Below, piece after piece: positions 16,569 to 24,806 of a DNA stretch of 64,000 nt. How positions within the stretch are numbered: the stretch's first letter is position 1; every line of letters begins with the position of its first letter. The notes under the pieces are model-generated. The model was not told where the DNA came from and did no database searches. It worked only from the letters and a program-made list of their open reading frames with translations. The translations under genes and the position numbers were made by a program. The DNA comes from Nitrospirota bacterium. GTDB lineage: Bacteria > Nitrospirota > Nitrospiria > Nitrospirales > Nitrospiraceae. The stretch spans positions 186,001 through 250,000 of the forward strand of contig JAUXVD010000008.1 of the NCBI GenBank assembly GCA_030684575.1. Reading direction: 5' to 3'.

Positions 16569-17495
16569 TCAGATGCGCGTCTGCTTCTTCGTCCGGTCTT
16601 CCTTGACCTTCTCTGCCGCCTGCAGGGATTCCCTCCCGACGTCCTCGGCGGACATCAGGCACGTCTGTCGCCGGTTACGCCGACAGACGAGGAGGATTTC
16701 ATCCACGTTCGCGGCGTCGATCAGACCAGAGGCCCAGGCAAGGCGGGGCTGTAAGAATAGCCCGATGGGGAGAAAGATTCCGTTGTACCAACGCATGGCC
16801 TGAGCCCGTTTGTGTGTCATGCCCCACACGGCGAAGTCCAGGAGCCAGCCGTTCCGGGGTTGCATGCCGAACAGGGCGCTTTGTTCGAGCGCCAAGGCAT
16901 GTTCTTCGAGGATGGCGAGGAGGTGGCGAGGGTCATAACGTCGAGCATGACCGACGAGGGTGTCGAAGCTTGTCCAGCGGTCTGGATGCAGGGGCACCGA
17001 GAAGATGACCGTCGCATCGTCTTTCGCTACCCGGCTGAGCTCGCGGAAGGCCTGCCGGTCATCCTCGATGTGTTCGACGATGTCGAAGGCGCAGACGAGG
17101 TCAAAGCTGCAATCTGGAAAGGGCAGGGCGGTAATTTCCCCGTGCATCGCGTGACCGCCGCAGGCCTTCAGACCGGAGAGCGCCGGACGGCTGATGTCGA
17201 CAAAGGACGTGCCCAGGATCGGGAGTCTCGGGCGCAGGCCTGGGCCGATTTCGAGTCTCGCCGGTGCCGAGGCGGCGAGCGAGGCGAGCCGCGGCCAGGT
17301 GTTGAAGCGGTGCGGCAGAACGACATGGCTTCCTGACCAGAGTCCGTCGTAGAAGTTCTGGTTGACGGTCGCAACGGTCGGGCGCGTCGCCTCCTGTACC
17401 GGGCTGATCTGCGTGGAGCCGCCATTGGCCGAGCCCGCGGTCTCCGCGCTACCCTGTCGACTCTGTCTAGGCTCTCTTGAAGCGATCTGGCTCAT
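16569..17495 (-). CDS. Class I SAM-dependent methyltransferase
   Basis: 308 residues. Motif I is LEIGPGLRPRLP, followed by an acidic strand end FVDISRP, then ALPFPDCSFDLVCAFDIVEHIEDD (motifs II/III of the Methyltransf_11 fold) and FSVPLHPDRW. A C-terminal hydrophobic stretch (WYNGIFLPIGLFLQP) may touch the membrane. The N-terminal 45 residues are low-complexity. The gene overlaps the 3' end of the chorismatase-like gene by 29 bases, so both are on one transcript; an O-methylation of a hydroxybenzoate-derived or glycan product is possible but not shown. Confidence 0.85.
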   Translation of the reverse strand: MSQIASREPRQSRQGSAETAGSANGGSTQISPVQEATRPTVATVNQNFYDGLWSGSHVVLPHRFNTWPRLASLAASAPARLEIGPGLRPRLPILGTSFVDISRPALSGLKACGGHAMHGEITALPFPDCSFDLVCAFDIVEHIEDDRQAFRELSRVAKDDATVIFSVPLHPDRWTSFDTLVGHARRYDPRHLLAILEEHALALEQSALFGMQPRNGWLLDFAVWGMTHKRAQAMRWYNGIFLPIGLFLQPRLAWASGLIDAANVDEILLVCRRNRRQTCLMSAEDVGRESLQAAEKVKEDRTKKQTRI

Positions 17496-18726
17496 AGTGG
17501 GACACCATAGGTTCGTGGAGACGGTCGGAAGATTGCGACAGCGTTCGATTCATGTCAATGGACGATCCTTGGGCCAGAACGCCCTCGATCTCCAGCAATA
17601 ACTCGCGTCGGCACATCTCTCCTTGAAGATAGAGAATCTGAGCATGGGACGGCAGCCGGTTTTTGAGGACGTTGTGGATCGCCGAGACATGCTCCGGGTG
17701 CCTGACATATATCTTGAAGAGGGCCTGTCCTGACCATTGTCCGCGAGCGATTCCATGAAGCCGTTCCGTCTGTGTGAGTAGTGCATTCAGGTTGTAGAGT
17801 ATTTCAAGGGTCTGCTTGTGAGGCTCTCCGATGTGAGCACTGATATGCCCGACCACGCTTGCCGTCCCGGCGATGAGCAGATTGGCCCCGGAGAGGGAGG
17901 GGCGAAGGGTGGCTCTCGCGAACGACGGGCTACATGGGCCGTACAAAGGAGGGTACTCGTATGCGCGCACCTGGCGTGGATTCTCGATATGCGTTCCTGG
18001 AAGTTTGGCTGCCAGAAAGTGGATGTTCAGCGGGCCGGACAGGGTCCCGACGGCTGTCCCCGCAGGCAGGGTGCGAGGGAAGCCCGAAAGGCCTTCGGCC
18101 AAGGCTTGATAGCGGCCGGCGCAAAATTGTTGGTACCGTTCCAGCCCGTTGGATTCACGGTTGATGTGGGGGAAGTAATTCCACATCCGCAACAGATGGG
18201 GGTAGCCCAGGGCACGGGCTTGGGCGAGTAGGCGTCGATAGGCGCTGTAGGTCACGGTATTCAACTGCGTACCGGCATGTTCTTCTATGTGCAACGCCCC
18301 AAAGAGCACCTCATCGCTCATGGCGCAGTGGATGTCCTCCGCCTGATGATAGGTGACCGGCTGGGGGCTCGTCCATATCTCGGCCATCGGAGGCCCGTTC
18401 AATTTCGGCAGATCGAGGTAGACAATCGGGCAGGCACCGGCGCCACAGGGCTCCCCGTGATTCCGGTCATGACGGACGATACCCAGGACGTGAGAGAGCG
18501 AGGTCTTCAGACGTGATTCGAGCCGAGCAATCTCCACATATTCCACGCAAAACGCACGAGCCGTGGATACTAGAGCAGATGGAGCGGACGTGACCGGTGG
18601 CCACTCAACGACTCGTTCCGCCACACATTGGTTTGACTTGGTTCGGTTCACAACCCGATCTCCACTTGTAGTCGACGTCTGCAAGGCGACCGTTGAAATC
18701 ACCGAGTCACGCGTGACCTCGGTCAC
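17467..18726 (-). CDS. Chorismatase-like protein (FkbO/Hyg5/XanB2 family)
   Basis: 419 residues. The C-terminal two-thirds match the chorismatase family that makes 3-hydroxybenzoate or dihydroxycyclohexadienoate from chorismate: YPHLLRMWNYFPHIN, then RYQ.F..GR, the block LIAGTASVVGHISAHIG, and a C-terminal CRRELLLEIEG where family members carry the catalytic Glu. Some 60 N-terminal residues look non-conserved. GTG 18726 is the furthest open start; a later GTG is possible. With the ACP, methyltransferase and deacetylase downstream it suggests a small aryl-acid pathway, as xanB2 serves in xanthomonadin synthesis; that link is inference. Confidence 0.8.
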   Translation of the reverse strand: MTEVTRDSVISTVALQTSTTSGDRVVNRTKSNQCVAERVVEWPPVTSAPSALVSTARAFCVEYVEIARLESRLKTSLSHVLGIVRHDRNHGEPCGAGACPIVYLDLPKLNGPPMAEIWTSPQPVTYHQAEDIHCAMSDEVLFGALHIEEHAGTQLNTVTYSAYRRLLAQARALGYPHLLRMWNYFPHINRESNGLERYQQFCAGRYQALAEGLSGFPRTLPAGTAVGTLSGPLNIHFLAAKLPGTHIENPRQVRAYEYPPLYGPCSPSFARATLRPSLSGANLLIAGTASVVGHISAHIGEPHKQTLEILYNLNALLTQTERLHGIARGQWSGQALFKIYVRHPEHVSAIHNVLKNRLPSHAQILYLQGEMCRRELLLEIEGVLAQGSSIDMNRTLSQSSDRLHEPMVSHYEPDRFKRA

Positions 18727-18794
18727 CTCTCAGGGTGAATGCCTCTGATTCGTCGGTTTCACGAGCGAATAGCTAGATCCCTTCGCGACAGGAC

Positions 18795-18830
18795 GCCTCC
18801 CTCGAGGGGCGAGGACCCCATTGGGGAGGC
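18795..18830 (-). terminator. Possible hairpin terminator for the minus-strand lipoprotein gene
   Basis: GCCTCCC (18795-18801) pairs with GGGAGGC (18824-18830) around a GC-rich loop, 37-73 bases beyond the stop of the 18868-19221 gene. No clear T-run is present, so the call is weak. Confidence 0.35.
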
Positions 18831-18867
18831 ATCCGTGAAGCCAGGGCTCGTTCGGTATGACGCTATG

Positions 18868-19221
18868 CTACGGAAGCAGCGCATCTCCCGCGACGTTCGT
18901 GTACACCGGGGTGAAAATGAACCCCAAGCCCGGGATGAGATACCACATGACCGACGTGTCAGATTGTACGATTCGCACCTTCGTGGCACCGGCTTTTTTC
19001 GCTTCATCGGCGAATGCCTGGACGGTCGCGTTGAGTGTGGCGTCTCCCACGATCGGTTTGCTCATGAACAGGTTGATTGCATAGTTCCTCGTGTTGATGT
19101 GCGTCAGCTTGTCGCCGTCAACTCCTTTAATACCGCGTAAATCACTTGCGGTATCGGTAATGGAGCAACCGGCGCCAACTCCCATGACTAACACGAGCAT
19201 CGCCATAGCGGAATATCTCAT
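18868..19221 (-). CDS. Small lipoprotein of unknown function
   Basis: 117 residues. A lipoprotein signal peptide (MLVLVMGVGAGC) leads to Cys19; the mature part is ~99 residues with no family I recognise. It contains TVQAFADEAKKAGATKVRIVQSDTS, an alpha/beta pattern, and a hydrophobic segment MWYLIPGLGFIFTPVYTNVAG near the C-terminus that could lie in a membrane. AGGAGGAA precedes the ATG. It has its own class II-type promoter about 80 bases upstream, the same family as the other stress genes. Confidence 0.75.
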   Translation of the reverse strand: MRYSAMAMLVLVMGVGAGCSITDTASDLRGIKGVDGDKLTHINTRNYAINLFMSKPIVGDATLNATVQAFADEAKKAGATKVRIVQSDTSVMWYLIPGLGFIFTPVYTNVAGDALLP

Positions 19222-19272
19222 AGTTTCCTCCTGTGGATGGACATATGCCTACGCATATGTAAGTTCTGATCG

Positions 19273-19316
19273 AGTCTATCTAGTGAGTAGCCGGCAATCT
19301 GTTCACAATTGCTCAC
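19273..19316 (-). promoter_or_regulatory. Crp/Fnr-like class II promoter, site 1
   Basis: On the minus strand: TGAGCA-ATTG-TGAACA(G), then 21 bases, then TAGACT as -10. It drives the lipoprotein gene ending at 18868, with the -10 about 50 bases before the start codon. Confidence 0.65.
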
Positions 19317-19395
19317 ATTCGAATATTTCATGCAGGGAACGGCTTCGAGGTTGCTTGCTCATAATGAACGACGCTTCGGTGAATTCGACGTCCAT

Positions 19396-20187
19396 TTACT
19401 TTGGCGCGCTCGGCTGAAACGCGACGTCCGTGACCTTGTTTTCCTGGTCCACTAAGAGTATGGCGGCATCGCCTTTGGACAGCGCCGTCAACCTCGGCTG
19501 AACGAGCGAACGTACCTTGTACGAGTGCTCTTTGCCGTCCTCGGTCCGAATGACAATGATATTGTTCTTCAATGGCTTCAGGATCTTGCCTGTGACCTGT
19601 TTGAGGTTACCCTTGAGAGGAGACTTCTGCTGCCCGAGATCCGCCGCCCGATGTACTGACTCCACGCTTCCCATCGTCACGTCGACGATCTTATCCAATT
19701 CGTCGATGAGAAAAATAACGTCTGCTCCGACGGGAATAGAGGCCACCTTACTTTTCGCGACCGGTCGGATGAGGTGAGACTCTTCTTTCCCATCTGTCGT
19801 ACGAATCACCGCCTTATCGTGTCCGGTCGGCATCGGTTCGGCGAGCCGCCCGTGAACCACACGATGGTGACTGGCCTCACCGGCTTTGTGAACGTCCACC
19901 AGCAGATTCTGATCGTTGATCGTGATCTCGATCAGATCTCCTACTTTCAGTTCCGGCAATCCCTTATCCTTCCGCACGTTCATGGGGATATATCGAGGCT
20001 GTCCTTCACCGATATTGATTTTGGCCTGGTCGCTTCTGATTTCCTCTACCGTGCCGAGAAGAACACGGTTCTCGGAAAGCAGCTGAGGATCAGTTCCCGG
20101 TACTTCAGATGCAGCATTCGCAGCGGGGGCCGTTGCGATGAGCCACAGGGTGAGGACTGCTAGCCGCCAGATAGTAAGTTGTGTCAT
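19396..20187 (-). CDS. Exported protein with three related beta-domains
   Basis: 263 residues with a signal peptide (LAVLTLWLIATAPAANA). The mature protein shows three similar ~60-residue units: LLGTVEEIRSDQAKINIGEG...VGDLIEITINDQNLLVDV; KAVIRTTDGKEESHLIRPV...VGADVIFLIDELDKIVDV; and IIVIRTEDGKEHSYKVRSL...KGDAAILLVDQENKVTDV. The pattern resembles small OB- or SH3-like barrels. No enzyme motif is seen, so a structural or ligand-binding envelope role is likely. AAAGGAGC precedes the ATG at 20187. Confidence 0.75.
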   Translation of the reverse strand: MTQLTIWRLAVLTLWLIATAPAANAASEVPGTDPQLLSENRVLLGTVEEIRSDQAKINIGEGQPRYIPMNVRKDKGLPELKVGDLIEITINDQNLLVDVHKAGEASHHRVVHGRLAEPMPTGHDKAVIRTTDGKEESHLIRPVAKSKVASIPVGADVIFLIDELDKIVDVTMGSVESVHRAADLGQQKSPLKGNLKQVTGKILKPLKNNIIVIRTEDGKEHSYKVRSLVQPRLTALSKGDAAILLVDQENKVTDVAFQPSAPK

Positions 20188-20338
20188 GAGTGCTCCTTTA
20201 GATTCCGCATGATTGCGTGAACGTGAATGCTCTTCGGTCCCTTGCACTATTGGGGGGAATCACCAATGCGCCGAGCATGCTGTCCCCCTGATCTCTCTGA
20301 ATCGGCGTTCCGCGGCTGAACACAGATTCCGATTTCGA

Positions 20339-20382
20339 TGTTACGCGTCTCGATCGGGAGGCGTCTGATCAATAGTGCTCAG
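20339..20382 (-). promoter_or_regulatory. Crp/Fnr-like class II promoter, site 2
   Basis: On the minus strand: TGAGCA-CTAT-TGATCA(G), 21-22 bases, then GTAACA/TAACAT as -10. It lies 152 bases before the start of the three-repeat exported protein at 20187. Confidence 0.6.
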
Positions 20383-20461
20383 ATGTGAGGGATTGACTCA
20401 GCCTGAGAGGACGGGGGAAGTCTCTGTCTGGATGGAAACGTGAACAGGCGTGGAGCCCCAA

Positions 20462-21727
20462 CTATTGCGGCGGTGCTTGGAGAAATTCTGCGATCCGACG
20501 TCGACCCTCTGGGCCGGTCACTAACTCCATATGTCCCACCCGCAAGTGTTGAGTGGTGAGATGGAGGGCATTCTCGTAGGCCGCAGGCAGGGTGGCAGAC
20601 TTTAGGGTGACCGACCCATCTCCATCCTCATTCACGATGTCCGTGTCGAGATCGGGCAGACGCGTCTTGAACTGATCGGTATCGAACAGGACATTGTCCT
20701 GGTCCTGTCCGGCCTCCTCCGGTATCCAGACTCCTCGCGCCAGCGTGCGCTGTCCCTCTGCAGCGAGATAGAGGACAGGGATCGGTCGATCGTTCGGCGT
20801 GGCGAGGGGAGCATGGAGCCGATCCAGGAATCGTTGCGATCGATCCAACCAGTAGGAAGTATAGGTCTCCCGACGCTTGACGGTCTGGGCCGGCGAGGGC
20901 GTTGTACCTTTCAGCAATCCCCATCTCTGCTCGCGCCAATTGGCCGCTGTGCGAATTTGTCCCGCGACGGGTTGTTGCGCAAGCGTCAGCAAGACATCCG
21001 CCTCCGACAGCGGGAGCATATAGTAGGAGGTAGGAAACGATGCCATCGCCTGTTGATGCAAGATCGAGCGATTGAGACCGATCAGCCTTCCATACTGCAT
21101 GTTACGAAAGGCCCACATCGACCCCAGATACGGCACACCTGCCATGACGACCTTCTCGACGTGCCTCGCGCCTTCCCAGGTTTCAACGGCCTTGTCAGGC
21201 TCTTGATCGCCGTATCGAAGATAGTAACTGACGATTAAGCCGCCCATGCTATGGGCGACGAGAGCGATATGCGTCGTGCCTTCGGACTGGAGACGCCCGA
21301 TCTCTGTGCGCAAGAGCCGAACGGCATCCATGAGATCCAGCCGCCAGTCGTAATTCAAGGAAGAGACCGACAGTTGCCCGTTGTGCAGCTGGCCCAGCTC
21401 ATCGAGGAGAGGGCGATACAACTTGAACGAGTAGAGCCAGGGGATCACCGTGACTTCATCGAGGATCCCGTTCGGACGGAGGGCCATCCCGTCGAGCTCC
21501 AGCTCGGGCAATGGAAGCGTCAGCGATTCGTCCCCTCCGAGGGCTTGCGATGCGGTGACCCAGAGGAGGTTCCCATTATCGACGCGCGCGAGCTTGGTCC
21601 CATAATAGCCAGCCACCACGATGACGGCAGAGTGTGGCCTCAGCTTGGGGTCCAGCTGAGTGGGCGGTGTCCCACAGGCCGTGAAGGCAAATATGAAGAG
21701 AGAGGCGGCCGCGGCATGCCACGTCAT
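20462..21727 (-). CDS. LCAT-like alpha/beta-hydrolase lipoprotein
   Basis: 421 residues. A lipobox (FAFTAC) near Cys18 makes it a lipoprotein. The fold is that of lecithin:cholesterol acyltransferase-like lipases: an early AVIVVAGYYGTKL oxyanion region, SLNYDWRLD, and the nucleophile elbow VAHSMGGL. Near the C-terminus NEDGDGSVTLKSA and LRVGHMELV supply the likely Asp and His. It may act on phospholipids at the outer membrane, in keeping with the MlaC-like lipoprotein encoded upstream in the same minus-strand run. The gap to the PRC-barrel gene is only 40 bases. Confidence 0.85.
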   Translation of the reverse strand: MTWHAAAASLFIFAFTACGTPPTQLDPKLRPHSAVIVVAGYYGTKLARVDNGNLLWVTASQALGGDESLTLPLPELELDGMALRPNGILDEVTVIPWLYSFKLYRPLLDELGQLHNGQLSVSSLNYDWRLDLMDAVRLLRTEIGRLQSEGTTHIALVAHSMGGLIVSYYLRYGDQEPDKAVETWEGARHVEKVVMAGVPYLGSMWAFRNMQYGRLIGLNRSILHQQAMASFPTSYYMLPLSEADVLLTLAQQPVAGQIRTAANWREQRWGLLKGTTPSPAQTVKRRETYTSYWLDRSQRFLDRLHAPLATPNDRPIPVLYLAAEGQRTLARGVWIPEEAGQDQDNVLFDTDQFKTRLPDLDTDIVNEDGDGSVTLKSATLPAAYENALHLTTQHLRVGHMELVTGPEGRRRIAEFLQAPPQ

Positions 21728-21767
21728 GGTATTTCAACCGATCAGGCTCGATGGTCGTATCCGCTCG

Positions 21768-22241
21768 TTATTTCTTGTGGGTCCCTGTTGACTTGTCTGT
21801 CGCGCTTTCCCCCTCTTCGGGGCGCGGCAGATTATAATACTCGTAGACCGTGACGATCCATTCCCGATTCGACATGTCGGGCCACTGATCTTTGGAGAAA
21901 CCAGGGGCATGTTTGAGGTCCTTCTTGCTCACGTCGAGGACGAGGTAATTTTGGTTATCGCTTAAGTGCATCGCTTCCCACGGTATGGCAAAATATTTGT
22001 CTCCGATTCCCAAAAACCCGCCAAAGTCCAGCACGACATATTCAATGTCCCCTTCCAGCGGGTCAATGACGAGGTCTTTGATATCCCCGAGTTTCTTGCC
22101 TTCGGTATCTTGGACCTTGGCCCCGATCAGATTACTGGCCTTCAGCACGCCGCTCTTGTCGCGCGCGGCGATCGAGGGATTGAGGGTGAAGGTGGTACAG
22201 AGAGCCACTGCGGCGAACGCGACCCACAACTTTGTCATCAT
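21768..22241 (-). CDS. Exported PRC-barrel domain protein
   Basis: 157 residues. A signal peptide (LWVAFAAVALCTTFTLNPSIA) precedes a PRC-barrel domain: LIGAKVQDTEGKKLGDIKDLVIDPLEG followed by EYVVLDFGGFLGIGDKYFAIPWEAM. This fold is common in proteins that bind other macromolecules; in related genomes such exported PRC-barrel proteins accompany stress genes. ATG 22241 follows GAAGGAAG. It sits between the dihaem peroxidase-like and lipase genes on one likely transcript. Confidence 0.85.
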   Translation of the reverse strand: MMTKLWVAFAAVALCTTFTLNPSIAARDKSGVLKASNLIGAKVQDTEGKKLGDIKDLVIDPLEGDIEYVVLDFGGFLGIGDKYFAIPWEAMHLSDNQNYLVLDVSKKDLKHAPGFSKDQWPDMSNREWIVTVYEYYNLPRPEEGESATDKSTGTHKK

Positions 22242-22307
22242 CTTCTTCCTTCTGAACAATGTTCTTCTTCCGCAGTTCCCATTCGAGGGGAATGATCGGT
22301 CATGACA

Positions 22308-23711
22308 TCAAAGCACGCGTAGAAATGCCACCAGGTCCTGCTTCTCTGCCGCCGTCAATTGAGTCCCCAGCACCAGGCTGAAGAACTCGACGGTATCCTC
22401 CAGGGTAAGCAACCGCCCATCGTGCAAGTAGGGGGGCGAATCCTTGATGCCGCGCAAGGGAAAGGTTTTGATGGGGCCATCGGCGCTCGCCATGCGTCCA
22501 TTAATCATCCGCGGCTTGTAAAAACGCTCTACCCTTAAATTGTGCATGGAGTTGTCCGTGTAATAGGGCGCCTGATGGCAACCAGCACATGCCGCTTTAC
22601 CGAAGAATAGGTTCTGCCCTCGCGTCTCAGACGCGGTGGATTTTTTGAGGTTTAACTTCCCGTCAATGCCCAGCTTAGGCGCTGGGGGAAAGTCCAGGAG
22701 CTCCTGAAATTCCGCCATGAAGTGCACCTGGCTGCCCCGCTCGAGAATGTTGACGCCTTTTTTGGTGGCGATGACGGGGTCGCCGTCGAAGTAGGCAGCG
22801 CGTTGCTCAAATTCCGTGAAGTCTTCCACGCTTTTCAGCGCCCGTTGCGAGCCGAACAGCCGCTGAATGTGCAGGCCGCGCAACGTCGGGGTATCGAGTC
22901 GATGGCGGAACTCCTGCGGGCGGACATCTCCTGCCAAATGGGTGCTGGCATTCGTATGACCGTTCGCATGACAGTCGAAGCAGGCCACACCACGGCTTGG
23001 ACGCAGGGTACGGCGATCTTCAGTCTGGTTGAACTGTTGCTGCGGGAATGCGGTGACGAGCAGGCGAAGGCCTTCGAGCTGTTTCGGATTCAGGATCCCG
23101 TTGAAGGTTTCATAATAGTTGTCGAGGGTGATCAATTTACCGTGAGACAGGTCACCAAGATCCGCCCTGGTCGTGAGATAGATGGGAGCAGGGAACTCAG
23201 GCAGGAAATGGTCCGGCAGATCAAATCCCAGGTCGAAGCGAGTGAGATCACGGCCCTCTTGCTTCTGAACCTCCTGGATATGGAACGTGGGAAATACCAT
23301 CCCTCCTTCAGGATGGTTAGGATGAGGAAGAGGAAAGAATCCAGCCGGAAACGAATCCTTTTCACGGATCTCTTCGGGGCTCATGGCCTGAAGCGTTTCC
23401 CAGGTCGTCCCCTGCTGAAGTTTGACTCGTATCCCTTCCTGGACCGGCTTGCCGCGTGGCATCGCGGCGTCTTTGGCCGGGCGATTCGAGAGGTCGTAGC
23501 GCTCGTTGAGCAGATTTATCTGCCGCTTCATGATCTCAGGCTTCGCGGCGTTCATGCGCGCAATGACGACCGCTACGTCCTCCTTGAGATCGACGGGAGC
23601 ATAACTCGTCCCTCTCGGGGGTAACTCTTGAGCGGATGGAGCGCCGGCAGCGAGAAGGACGGTCGCGAACATGCCCACGAGCACCCATTGCCGGTTTGGT
23701 TGATATGTCAC
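22308..23711 (-). CDS. Dihaem cytochrome c peroxidase-like protein
   Basis: 467 residues, periplasmic, with signal peptide VLVGMFATVLLAAGAPSAQ. Two CxxCH haem sites are visible (CFDCH and CAGCH), in the order expected for the CcpA/MauG superfamily; TPTLRGL and FPLRGIKDSPPYLHDGR are family signatures. It is longer at the N-terminus than classical peroxidases. It would transfer electrons from a c-type cytochrome to peroxide or another oxidant. The GTG at 23711 has GAGAGGG six bases upstream and gives a clean signal peptide, so it is preferred to the ATG at 23774, which would add 21 odd residues. Confidence 0.88.
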   Translation of the reverse strand: MTYQPNRQWVLVGMFATVLLAAGAPSAQELPPRGTSYAPVDLKEDVAVVIARMNAAKPEIMKRQINLLNERYDLSNRPAKDAAMPRGKPVQEGIRVKLQQGTTWETLQAMSPEEIREKDSFPAGFFPLPHPNHPEGGMVFPTFHIQEVQKQEGRDLTRFDLGFDLPDHFLPEFPAPIYLTTRADLGDLSHGKLITLDNYYETFNGILNPKQLEGLRLLVTAFPQQQFNQTEDRRTLRPSRGVACFDCHANGHTNASTHLAGDVRPQEFRHRLDTPTLRGLHIQRLFGSQRALKSVEDFTEFEQRAAYFDGDPVIATKKGVNILERGSQVHFMAEFQELLDFPPAPKLGIDGKLNLKKSTASETRGQNLFFGKAACAGCHQAPYYTDNSMHNLRVERFYKPRMINGRMASADGPIKTFPLRGIKDSPPYLHDGRLLTLEDTVEFFSLVLGTQLTAAEKQDLVAFLRVL

Positions 23712-23777
23712 GTGTACCCTCTCGTTACGACCTGAAGAATGGTGATCGACCCCTTCTACGGACGAATGGCACATTCG

Positions 23778-24548
23778 TTAGGGCGCGTCGAGTGCAGGCG
23801 CAGGCAATAGCGCGACATCAGAGGCGATTTTTTCAAATAGTTTCACGGTGTGCACCCTCTCCTTCATCCTCTCCACCAGACCGGTGTACGAGTGATCTCG
23901 GATAATACGGCTGAACTGTGTTCGGTAGTTCCTCACGATGCTGGCGTTGTCAATAGCCACATCGTACACGATCCATTCCCCGGTGTGGTTATCTAACCGG
24001 AAATCTAACGAGGTGTTTACTTTTGGCCCAATCAAGTTGGTCCTGACCTCGGCAAAGTTTCCCTCGCGGCGTTCGAAGAGATAGAAGACTTGTTCGTCGT
24101 AATATTGGTCAATCTTGTTGGCAACCGCGTCTCGTATCAATTCAACGAACAGACGGACGAACTCCTCTCGCTCCAGGGCGCTGAGTTTCGCCCAAGGAGC
24201 CCCTAGAGAGCGTTGGGCCATGAGGGTATAGTTTACGCGGTGTCTGATGACCTGCTCGATTTGTTGGCGGCGTTCCTCGGAGCGGCCGGGCTGCTTCAAT
24301 GTTTCATCCCCAAGGATCGCGAGCACATCGATGATGGAGTGTTTCACCGACTCGGTAGGGGAGTATTCGGTCGGCGTCACCCGTGTGGGCCCATTCACGA
24401 TGGCGGCCATCGCCGGTTGTCGGCTCAGCCGATGATGGTTCGATTTCCCGACGATCGTTGACCCATTGGGAGATTCCATCGAGGCGCAACCTGTGACTGC
24501 GGTCACCATTCCAAGAACAACGAACCAAGCCGAGAATTGTGAATACAT
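23778..24548 (-). CDS. MlaC/Ttg2D-like phospholipid-binding lipoprotein
   Basis: 256 residues with a lipobox (VTAVTGC). The mature part matches the MlaC family: VIDVLAILGDE, RRQQIEQVIRHRVNYTLMAQRSLG.PW, LSALEREEFVRLFVELIRDAVA, and a C-terminal YRTQFSRIIRD...YTGLVERMKER. MlaC proteins ferry phospholipids across the periplasm for an MlaFEDB transporter; mlaE and mlaF homologues lie at the far end of this window. Anchoring as a lipoprotein is unusual, since MlaC is normally soluble. ATG 24548 follows AGAGGT. Confidence 0.85.
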   Translation of the reverse strand: MYSQFSAWFVVLGMVTAVTGCASMESPNGSTIVGKSNHHRLSRQPAMAAIVNGPTRVTPTEYSPTESVKHSIIDVLAILGDETLKQPGRSEERRQQIEQVIRHRVNYTLMAQRSLGAPWAKLSALEREEFVRLFVELIRDAVANKIDQYYDEQVFYLFERREGNFAEVRTNLIGPKVNTSLDFRLDNHTGEWIVYDVAIDNASIVRNYRTQFSRIIRDHSYTGLVERMKERVHTVKLFEKIASDVALLPAPALDAP

Positions 24549-24601
24549 GGCAGACCTCTGTGTTGGGTGGGTACAATCTGCGTGTTTGCCGCCGTTCTCA
24601 A

Positions 24602-24645
24602 GCCTACGACTCCGGAGGGGTGATGATCTGGTCAAAATAGCTCAG
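24602..24645 (-). promoter_or_regulatory. Crp/Fnr-like class II promoter, site 3
   Basis: On the minus strand: TGAGCT-ATTT-TGACCA(G), 21-22 bases, then GTAGGC/TAGGCT as -10. It lies about 55 bases before the MlaC-like start and should drive the run MlaC-like, peroxidase, PRC-barrel, lipase. Confidence 0.6.
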
Positions 24646-24806
24646 ATTGGTAGAACAGAGTCAGCCTGCTTGGCTCTGCTCCGCGCCACGGCTATGGAAA
24701 GCCGCATGTGCGTGCTGGGATGGTAATCCATGAGGTCGCCTTCCAGAATCTGCTCGTAAAGATGCAGCCGCGCGAACGCGAGGCGCCTATTCATGCTAGC
24801 TAACGC

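Noticed and set aside
24637-24662. TAGCTCAGATTGGTAGAAC-like sequence resembling the D arm of a tRNA
   Set aside because: No acceptor-stem pairing and no GTTCGANNC T-loop follow; the match comes from the promoter site 3 half-site TGGTCA...AGCTCA.
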